A stretch of 6,430 nucleotides of DNA, from assembly GCA_009786735.1 (NCBI GenBank), contig WQRM01000091.1:1-6430 (forward strand), in the 5' to 3' direction. Made by a program: the position numbers and the translations under genes. The notes beneath the pieces were generated by a model. It was not told the origin of the DNA. It ran no database searches and worked only from the letters and a program-made list of their open reading frames with translations. The DNA is from Oscillospiraceae bacterium. Its GTDB lineage: Bacteria > Bacillota > Clostridia > Oscillospirales > Acutalibacteraceae. Of this stretch, positions 1 to 5,445 are shown in pieces (position 1 is the first letter of the stretch; each line of letters begins with the position of its first letter).

Positions 1-3000
1 GCTGCGGCGGGCACACAAACCTGCCCTCGCCGTGCGAAATCGGGTTCAGATGCACTTCGCCGGGCTCGCACAGCGCAAGCCATGGGCTCAGCACGCTGGA
101 TACCCGCGTGCGCACCAGCTTGCTCTGGTGCCGCCCAATCGCGTTGAAGGTGAGCGTGGGGCATTCGGCGGTCATGTCGGTGATTTTGCCAAAGGGCACA
201 AGACCCAGTTTGATCAGCGCCTGGAAGCCGTTGCAGATGCCGCCCACCAAGCCCATGCGATCGTCCAGCAGGCGGGTCACACCTTCGGTCAGCTGCGCAT
301 TGCGCAAAAACGCCGTGATGAACTTGCCGCTGCCGTCGGGCTCGTCGCCGCCCGAAAATCCACCGGGAATGAACAGCACTTGCGCTGCCTCTAAGGACTT
401 CGCCATGCGCTGCACGCTGTCGGCCAGACCTTGCGGGGTCATGTTGTTGACCACCAGAATCTCGGTTTCAGCGCCCGCACGCTCGAAGGCACGCGCGGTG
501 TCATACTCACAGTTCGTGCCGGGGAACACCGGAATCAGCACCCGCGGCTTTGCCGTTTTGATGGCCGGTGCAGCGCCGCTTCGCCGTGTAAAGTCAATCG
601 CCTTTACAGCTGTGTCGCCCTGCTCCACCTGCGTGGGGAAGACCGCCTCAAGCTTGTTGTCATACAAGGCTTCCAGCGCTTTGCCACACACGCCGTTGAT
701 GGCATACTCTTCCGTCGTTTCGCCGATGACCATGCCAAACTGCACGCCCTCGGCAAGCTCCAGCACAATGCCGCCGGGGATGTACGCGAACTGGTTGTCG
801 CAGTCCACCTTCGCGCCAATGCGATTGCCCAGGCTCATGTTCAGCACCGCGCCCGCAACGCCGCTCGACGTCACCGCATGCGCCGCGAGCACCTTGCCAT
901 CAGCGGCAAGCTCGGCGATTTGCGCGAACATCTCCAGCATATGCTTGGGCATCGGCAGACCGTGCTCATCGCAGGGCGGCGCGGCAAGCACCAGTTGGCT
1001 GCCCACCTGCTTGAACTCATTGCTCACCAGATTACGCCAGTCCGCCAGCCCAACGGCGAAGCTCACCAGCGTCGGTGGCACATGCAGTTGCTCAAACGTG
1101 CCGCTCATGCTGTCTTTGCCGCCGATGGACGCAAGCCCGAGGTCAAGCTGCGCCTGCAGCGCACCCAGCAGCGCAGCCAATGGCTTGCCCCAGATGGCGG
1201 GGTCATCGGTCATGCGCTGGAAATATTCTTGAAAGCTCAGGTAGCACTCATCCAGCGGGCAGCCAGCCGCAGCCAGCTTCGTCACGCTCTCAACCACTGC
1301 GCAATACGCGCCCTTGTATGGGTCGGCTTCAGTCAAGTAGGGGTCATAGCCGTAGCTCATCACGCTGGCGGCGTGCGTTTCGCCGTGCCGCACGGGGAAC
1401 TTCGCGGCCATCACCTGCGCAGGCGTGGCTTGGTATTTCCCGCCAAACGGCATGAACACGCTGCCCGCACCAATCGTGCTGTCAAAGCGCTCCACCAAGC
1501 CTTTTTGCGACGCCATGTTGAGATTCGCAGCAAGCTCACGCAAATCTTCATTGCGCATTACGCATTGCGCATTGCGCATTGTCACATGCGCCGCCGCAGT
1601 TTTCGTCGCACCGTTAGAGTTCAAAAACTCTCGCGCAAGGTCAACAATCTGCTTGCCTTTCCAGGTCATTTGCAGGCGAGGTTCGGCCTGCACTTCGGCC
1701 ACCACGTTCGCTTCAAGGTTCTCCTGCTCGGCAAGCGCGATGAAGCCCGCCACGTCGTCGGCTTCCACCACAATGGCCATGCGCTCCTGCGATTCCGAGA
1801 TGGCGATTTCCGTGCCGTCAAGACCATCATACTTCAGCGGCACCGCGTCCAGGTTGATGCGCAGCCCGTCGCACAGCTCGCCGATGGCAACGCTCACGCC
1901 ACCGGCACCGAAGTCGTTGCAGCGTTTGATCATCTTCGCCGCCGCGGGATTGCGGAACAAGCGCATGAGCTTGCGCTCTTCGGGCGCGTTGCCCTTTTGC
2001 ACTTCCGCGCCGCATTCTTCCAGCGAATCAAGCGTGTGCGACTTGGACGAACCCGTCGCGCCGCCGCAGCCATCGCGCCCGGTGCGTCCGCCCAGCAGGA
2101 TGACTTTGTCGCCCGGTGCGGGCACTTCACGGCGCACTTGCGCCTGCGGAACCGCACCCACCACAGCGCCCAGCTCAAGCCGTTTGGCGGCATAGCCGGG
2201 GTGATAGATTTCCTCCACCAAGCCGGTTGCCAAGCCAATTTGGTTGCCATAAGACGAGTAGCCGTTCGCGGCGGTCGTCACCAGCTTGCGCTGCGGCAGC
2301 TTGCCGGGCAGGGTTTGCTCAATGGGCACGGTTGGGTCGGCTGCACCGCTGATGCGCATGGCTTGGAACACATAACCGCGCCCGCTTAGCGGGTCACGAA
2401 TTGCGCCGCCGATGCAGGTTGCCGCCCCGCCGAAGGGTTCAATCTCAGTGGGATGGTTGTGTGTTTCGTTCTTAAAGAGGAACAGCCACGGCTCGGGTTT
2501 GCCGTCGATGTCGATTTCGGTTTTCACGGTGCAGGCGTTGATTTCGTCGCTTTCATCCAAGCGGTCAAGCTTGCCCGTTTTGCGCAGGTAGCGCATGGCC
2601 TGCGTGGCAACTTCCATCAGCGTGGTGGGCTTGTGTTCGCGCCCGAGCTCACGCTTGTTTTGCAGGAAAAGTTCGTAGGTTTTCGCCGCACGTGGGTCAT
2701 CAATGGTGATGTCGTTGAGGTGCGTGAGGAAAGTCGTGTGGCGGCAATGGTCCGACCAATACGTGTCAATCATGCGGATTTCCGTGACGGTTGGGTCGCG
2801 GTTTTCGCGCACAAAATAGGCCTGGCAAAAGCGCAGGTCGTCCAAGTCCATCGCAAGACCGCGCTGCTTGAGGAACGCCGCCAGCCCCGCGTCGTCCAGC
2901 TTGGTGAAGCCCGCGAGGACCTCCACGCTATCCGGCAGGTCAACCACAAGATCAAGGCTTTCGGGCTTCTCAAAGCGAGCTTCGCGGCACTCCACGGGGT

Positions 3001-3412
3001 TGATGGTTGCTTTCTTCACGCGGGCGAGTTCGTCGTCCGTCAGCGTGCCGTGCAGCACAAACACCTTGGCGGTGCGCACTTGCGGCCGCGTGCCGCCGCC
3101 CACGATTGCCGCGCACTGCGCCGCCGAGTCCGCGCGCTGGTCATATTGCCCGGGCAAGAACTCCGTGGCAAACACGTGCGCGCCCTGTGTGTTCGGCAGC
3201 AGCGGCATGGTTACGTCCGTCTGCGGCTCGCTGAACACGGTGGGGATGCAGCGCGCAAACAGCGCTTCGTCAATGCCCTGCACGTCATAGCGGTTGAACA
3301 CCTCAACGCGCTGCAGACCTTGCACGCCCAGCTGTGTGCGCCATTCGCGCAGCAGCGCTTGTGCCTCCAAGTCAAAGCCTTCGCGGCGGCCTGTGTAAAT
3401 GCGATGTACCAT
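1..3412 (-). other. purL: PurL module: phosphoribosylformylglycinamidine synthase, single-chain glutamine-dependent type
   Basis: This part catalyses the ATP- and glutamine-dependent conversion of FGAR to FGAM, the fourth step of purine synthesis, in the cytosol. Numbered from the ATG at 3412, it starts MVHRIYTGRREGFDLEA, as in the clostridial long PurL clade with an N-terminal PurS-like domain. WSDHCRH is at residues 219-225, the NETHNHPT motif at 315-322, GGRTGRDG at 441-448 and NDFGAGG at 499-505. The second synthetase half has IGGKDSMSG around 763-771. The glutamine amidotransferase domain starts near 955 (IPVFPGTN), with the nucleophile Cys1060 in GGICNGFQ. The frame leaves the window at residue 1137, shortly after ISHGEGRF. 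Roughly 100 residues, including the expected His and Glu of the amidotransferase triad, are therefore not visible. A 33-bp tandem repeat adds residues 612-622 in a variable linker. Function is very secure; the true N-terminus is not, because the frame continues upstream into a NERD domain. Confidence 0.93.
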
Positions 3413-3979
3413 AGATGTTGATTCCTTCTTTGGTTTTGTGTTGATTTTTTGGGGTCTGGGCTTTGGTCTGGCTTTGGGTGCGGGGTTGTGCTTGAGGTCG
3501 CTGAGCTGGCGGCAAAGTTCGTTCACGCGGGTCTCGCTGAGCGCTTGCGGACGCTGTGCTGCAAGCCAGTTCACCACCGTCAACAAATAACGCACATGCA
3601 CAAAGATGGTTTGATCCTGCGCCCACACCCACTTGTCCTGCCGTTCGTTGTGGAACACGACGATGGAGTGCATGGGCAGGCTTTTTTTGCCCAGCCCCAG
3701 ACGCTCGCGCAGCAGGCGGATGCGGTCTTTGTTGTGGCGAATGATTTCGCCGGACTGGTTGAGCTGGTGCTTCACTTCCACCACCATCAGTCCGCCGTGT
3801 GTGATGGCAAGCATGTCGATCTCCGCAAGGGCGATTTCCTCGGCCATCATCTTGTAGTTAAACAGCACGCGGCAGGGCGGCGGCAAGCGCAGCAGCGCCA
3901 TGTAGGTGAGAAATTCTGCAGCAATGCCAACGTCCTGTGTGAGCTCGTGGGTAATGTTACCCACCAAAACTTCGTTCAT
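1..3979 (-). CDS. purL: NERD domain-PurL fused open reading frame (partial, 3' end outside window)
   Basis: One minus-strand frame opens at the ATG at 3979-3977 and contains no stop codon down to the left edge, 1326 complete codons. I read it triplet by triplet. It encodes two recognisable modules: a NERD-type nuclease-related domain (residues 1 to about 164), a basic proline-rich linker (about 165-189) and phosphoribosylformylglycinamidine synthase from residue 190. An in-frame TAA at 3997-3995 lies just upstream, so 3979 is the only reasonable start for the full frame. GGGGG at 3989-3985 may act as its ribosome binding site. It begins 31 bases after purD and should be co-transcribed with it. 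An internal ATG at 3412 with AAGGA ten bases upstream could give free PurL as well. I know of no described NERD-PurL protein. A sequencing error or strain-specific loss of a stop codon is the main alternative. The continuous frame is seen directly; a fused protein in the cell is inferred. Confidence 0.8.
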   Translation of the reverse strand, partial: MNEVLVGNITHELTQDVGIAAEFLTYMALLRLPPPCRVLFNYKMMAEEIALAEIDMLAITHGGLMVVEVKHQLNQSGEIIRHNKDRIRLLRERLGLGKKSLPMHSIVVFHNERQDKWVWAQDQTIFVHVRYLLTVVNWLAAQRPQALSETRVNELCRQLSDLKHNPAPKARPKPRPQKINTKPKKESTSMVHRIYTGRREGFDLEAQALLREWRTQLGVQGLQRVEVFNRYDVQGIDEALFARCIPTVFSEPQTDVTMPLLPNTQGAHVFATEFLPGQYDQRADSAAQCAAIVGGGTRPQVRTAKVFVLHGTLTDDELARVKKATINPVECREARFEKPESLDLVVDLPDSVEVLAGFTKLDDAGLAAFLKQRGLAMDLDDLRFCQAYFVRENRDPTVTEIRMIDTYWSDHCRHTTFLTHLNDITIDDPRAAKTYELFLQNKRELGREHKPTTLMEVATQAMRYLRKTGKLDRLDESDEINACTVKTEIDIDGKPEPWLFLFKNETHNHPTEIEPFGGAATCIGGAIRDPLSGRGYVFQAMRISGAADPTVPIEQTLPGKLPQRKLVTTAANGYSSYGNQIGLATGLVEEIYHPGYAAKRLELGAVVGAVPQAQVRREVPAPGDKVILLGGRTGRDGCGGATGSSKSHTLDSLEECGAEVQKGNAPEERKLMRLFRNPAAAKMIKRCNDFGAGGVSVAIGELCDGLRINLDAVPLKYDGLDGTEIAISESQERMAIVVEADDVAGFIALAEQENLEANVVAEVQAEPRLQMTWKGKQIVDLAREFLNSNGATKTAAAHVTMRNAQCVMRNEDLRELAANLNMASQKGLVERFDSTIGAGSVFMPFGGKYQATPAQVMAAKFPVRHGETHAASVMSYGYDPYLTEADPYKGAYCAVVESVTKLAAAGCPLDECYLSFQEYFQRMTDDPAIWGKPLAALLGALQAQLDLGLASIGGKDSMSGTFEQLHVPPTLVSFAVGLADWRNLVSNEFKQVGSQLVLAAPPCDEHGLPMPKHMLEMFAQIAELAADGKVLAAHAVTSSGVAGAVLNMSLGNRIGAKVDCDNQFAYIPGGIVLELAEGVQFGMVIGETTEEYAINGVCGKALEALYDNKLEAVFPTQVEQGDTAVKAIDFTRRSGAAPAIKTAKPRVLIPVFPGTNCEYDTARAFERAGAETEILVVNNMTPQGLADSVQRMAKSLEAAQVLFIPGGFSGGDEPDGSGKFITAFLRNAQLTEGVTRLLDDRMGLVGGICNGFQALIKLGLVPFGKITDMTAECPTLTFNAIGRHQSKLVRTRVSSVLSPWLALCEPGEVHLNPISHGEGRFVCPPQ
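1549..1581. repeat. Heptanucleotide tandem repeat (CATTGCG, 4.7 copies) inside purL
   Basis: On the plus strand the order is CATTGCG, CATTACG, CATTGCG, CATTGCG, then CATTG. The tract is 33 bases, a multiple of three, although the unit is seven. It adds MRNAQCVMRNE (PurL residues 612-622) without breaking the frame. The flanking protein (REFLNSNGA before, LNMASQKGLVERFD after) is ordinary PurL, so the tract lies in the variable linker that joins the two synthetase halves. A change of one unit would shift the frame; a change of three would keep it. The seven-base unit recalls the short tandemly repeated heptamers of cyanobacteria, without implying common origin. Confidence 0.85.
3410..3427 (-). 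promoter_or_regulatory. Internal ribosome binding site and start codon of purL
   Basis: On the minus strand AAGGA (3427-3423) stands ten bases before the ATG at 3412-3410, where PurL homology begins. The preceding ~65 bases of mRNA are A/C-rich with few U, so probably unstructured. This would favour internal initiation and release of a normal-length PurL in addition to the fusion. Spacing is slightly long. Use of this site is inferred. Confidence 0.5.
3413..3979 (-). other. NERD-type nuclease-related domain plus basic linker, fused ahead of PurL
   Basis: These 189 codons resemble the NERD family (nuclease-related domain, restriction-endonuclease-like fold). An N-terminal helix carries Glu22 (GIAAEFLTYMALL). 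A strand with EID follows, Asp55 being the likely metal ligand, and then VVEVK with Glu68 and Lys70. Together these give the D...ExK pattern expected of an active nuclease core. A GEIIRHNKDRIRLLRERLGL helix region (77-96) and the strand SIVVFHNE (105-112) match the later NERD elements. Residues 165-189 form a linker with six prolines, six lysines and two arginines and no predicted fold. No membrane segment or signal peptide is seen. NERD proteins are usually free-standing or joined to helicase or kinase domains; their substrates are poorly known. Sitting between purD and purL, this looks like a gene inserted into the operon that then lost its stop codon. The domain call rests on motif pattern and length, not on a profile search. 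Confidence 0.72.
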
Positions 3980-3984
3980 GTTAT

Positions 3985-3989
3985 CCCCC
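3985..3989 (-). promoter_or_regulatory. Possible ribosome binding site of the NERD-PurL frame
   Basis: GGGGG on the minus strand lies five bases (ATAAC) before the ATG at 3979. It can pair with the CCUCC anti-Shine-Dalgarno only with a G-U pair, so it is weaker than the AAGGAG of purD. No better candidate exists in the 31-base gap after the purD stop codon. Confidence 0.4.
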
Positions 3990-4010
3990 GATTTTTACGT
4001 CCGATTCCTG

Positions 4011-5270
4011 TTATGCGTTCAGCGCACGCTGCCCAATGTCACGGCGGCAAAACGCACCGTCAAAGGTGATGTTATCCACGGCGGCATAGGCTTGGTCAAT
4101 CGCCTGCTGCAGGCTTGCGCCGGTGGCGGTGATGCCCAGCACGCGCCCGCCCGCGGTGACGACCTCGCCGCCCACAAGCTTCGTGCCCGCGTGATACACA
4201 AATGCGCCGCCCACGTCGCCGACGGTGATGGCATGTCCGGTCGAATACTTTTCCGGGTAGCCGCCGCTTGCCATGATGACACAGCAGGCGCACTCGTCTT
4301 TCCAGGTGATGTTCAGCGCGGCGAGACGCGCTTGCTGCACCGCCTCGAAGATGTCGAGGAGGCCGGTCTCCAACAGGGGCAGCACCACCTGCGCTTCGGG
4401 GTCGCCAAAGCGGCAGTTGTACTCAATCACGCGCGGGCCTGCGGGCGTGAGCATCAGCCCGAAATATAAGCAGCCTTTGAAGGGGCAACCCTCGGCAGCC
4501 ATGGCTTCAATCGTGGGTGTAAAGATGTTGTCTTTACACCATGTCGAAATTTCTGCAGTATAAAACGGGTTGGGCGCAATCACGCCCATGCCGCCTGTAT
4601 TGAGGCCTTCGTCGCCGTCTAGGGCGCGTTTGTGATCCATGGACGACACCATCGGCACGACGGTTTTGCCGTCTGTAAAGCTCAAGACACTTACTTCCGG
4701 GCCGGTGAGAAACTCCTCCACCACCACGCGATTGCCTGCCGCGCCGAACTTCTTGTCCAGCATAATCTCACGCACGGCGGCGCGCGCTTCGTCCCGCGTT
4801 TGGGCGATGATGACCCCTTTGCCCAGCGCGAGCCCATCGGCTTTGATGACCGTGGGAATGGCGCAGGTGTCGAGGTAGGCGAGGGCTGCGGTGGCATCAT
4901 CAAAGACTTCGTAGCCCGCGGTGGGGATGTTATATTTGCGCATCAAATCCTTGGAGAAAACCTTGCTGCCCTCGATTTGCGCGGCGGCTTTGTTCGGTCC
5001 AAAGCAGGGGATGCCCGCGCTTTCTAGGGCGTCCACTGCGCCGAGCACGAGCGGGTCATCTGCGGCGGGCACCGCGAAGTCGATGGCGTTTGCCACGGCG
5101 AAGTCACGCATGGCGGCGATGTCCGTGGCTTTGATGTCCACGCACTCGGCGAGTTGGGCGATGCCGCCATTGCCGGGTGCGGCGTAGAGTTTGGTCACAC
5201 GCGGGGACTGCGCCAAGGCACGCGCGATGGCGTGCTCGCGGCCGCCGGAACCTAGGATGAGAATGTTCAT
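4011..5270 (-). CDS. purD: Phosphoribosylamine-glycine ligase (GAR synthetase)
   Basis: PurD joins glycine to phosphoribosylamine using ATP, giving GAR, the second step of purine synthesis in the cytosol. The 419-residue protein is complete and of usual length. The N-terminal domain opens with GSGGREH (7-13) and PGNGG (32-36). The ATP-grasp core shows KADGLALGKGV (143-153), VVVEEFLTGPEVSV (182-195), DHKRALDGDEGLNTGGMG (212-229) and EYNCRFGDPE (283-292), which carries the ATP/metal-binding acidic residues. The C-terminal part is the usual PurD_C domain (SGGYPEKY). The stretch at 67-74 reads VPAADDPL where many homologues have VGPE-PL, a moderate variation in a substrate-binding loop. The start is fixed by AAGGAG five bases upstream and by the immediate GSGGREH motif. 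It sits between the AICAR transformylase gene and the NERD-purL frame, 31 bases ahead of the latter, in one operon. Its leader is dominated by a long inverted repeat. Confidence 0.97.
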   Translation of the reverse strand: MNILILGSGGREHAIARALAQSPRVTKLYAAPGNGGIAQLAECVDIKATDIAAMRDFAVANAIDFAVPAADDPLVLGAVDALESAGIPCFGPNKAAAQIEGSKVFSKDLMRKYNIPTAGYEVFDDATAALAYLDTCAIPTVIKADGLALGKGVIIAQTRDEARAAVREIMLDKKFGAAGNRVVVEEFLTGPEVSVLSFTDGKTVVPMVSSMDHKRALDGDEGLNTGGMGVIAPNPFYTAEISTWCKDNIFTPTIEAMAAEGCPFKGCLYFGLMLTPAGPRVIEYNCRFGDPEAQVVLPLLETGLLDIFEAVQQARLAALNITWKDECACCVIMASGGYPEKYSTGHAITVGDVGGAFVYHAGTKLVGGEVVTAGGRVLGITATGASLQQAIDQAYAAVDNITFDGAFCRRDIGQRALNA

Positions 5271-5275
5271 GATTT

Positions 5276-5281
5276 CTCCTT
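5276..5281 (-). promoter_or_regulatory. purD Shine-Dalgarno directly against the inverted repeat
   Basis: AAGGAG on the minus strand lies five bases before the purD ATG (5270). Its first base is immediately next to the last paired base of the 43-bp inverted repeat. A full hairpin in the mRNA would therefore end exactly at the ribosome binding site, leaving it unpaired but sterically close to the stem. Any translational effect is inference. Confidence 0.8.
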
Positions 5282-5445
5282 ACCCCCACCGGCGCATTCG
5301 CGCCACCTCCCCCAAGGGGGAGGCATCAACCAAGCGGGTTGATATTGGTGAGATGTTTTTCTGGTTGATAAACTCAATGCAAAATCAGCGTAGTCAGTTG
5401 AAGCCTCCCCCTTGGGGGAGGTGGCGCGAATGCGCCGGTGGGGGT
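5282..5445. repeat. 164-bp element with perfect 43-bp terminal inverted repeats (MITE-like)
   Basis: The arms 5282-5324 and 5403-5445 are exact reverse complements over 43 bases. The match continues inward for six more bases with one mismatch (to 5330 and 5397). Each arm holds two small palindromes: GGCGC-ATTC-GCGCC, and CCTCCCCC-AA-GGGGGAGG or its complement. The 78-base centre is A/T-richer and encodes nothing, but has a 7-bp stem (5325-5331 with 5337-5343). The element fills the gap between the purH stop codon, whose last base it shares (5445), and the purD Shine-Dalgarno. Terminal inverted repeats with a non-coding centre fit a miniature inverted-repeat element or a bacterial interspersed repeat. 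I recall similar CCTCCCCC/GGGGGAGG repeats in clostridial gut genomes but cannot verify this here. No clear target-site duplication is visible. In RNA it would form a very stable hairpin, possibly a processing or stability element. It lacks the U-tract of an intrinsic terminator. Confidence 0.85.
5325..5343. repeat. Small hairpin in the centre of the inverted-repeat element
   Basis: ATCAACC (5325-5331) can pair with GGTTGAT (5337-5343) across a five-base loop. A second GGTTGAT occurs at 5363-5369 and could compete for the same partner. It lies just inside the left 43-base arm, so the folded RNA may be branched. No T-run follows directly, so it is not a terminator. Confidence 0.45.

Noticed and set aside
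294..306. Near-palindrome TGCGCATTGCGCA resembling the heptamer repeat
   Set aside because: It encodes ordinary PurL residues (FLRNAQ) in the amidotransferase domain and is a single copy, so it is probably coincidence.
431..2389. 652-codon open frame on the plus strand opposite purL
   Set aside because: It is codon-phase aligned with purL, rich in His/Arg/Ala and without any recognisable domain. This is the usual antisense shadow in GC-rich coding DNA.
2453..3421. 322-codon plus-strand open frame opposite the PurL N-terminus
   Set aside because: It uses the same phase as the previous shadow and its low-complexity translation has no motif; the minus strand here is clearly PurL.
3445..3450. 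A6 run in the linker as a programmed frameshift site
   Set aside because: The zero frame already leads into PurL, and the neighbouring frame ends at 3372. No frameshift is needed and no classic slippery heptamer is in phase.
3372..3632. 86-codon minus-strand open frame across the NERD-PurL junction
   Set aside because: It is out of frame with both domains and has no recognisable content. It only shows that another frame lacks stops here.
5282..5445. Inverted repeat as an intrinsic terminator after purH
   Set aside because: No T-run follows the stem on either strand, and purD downstream belongs to the same pathway and needs transcription through it.
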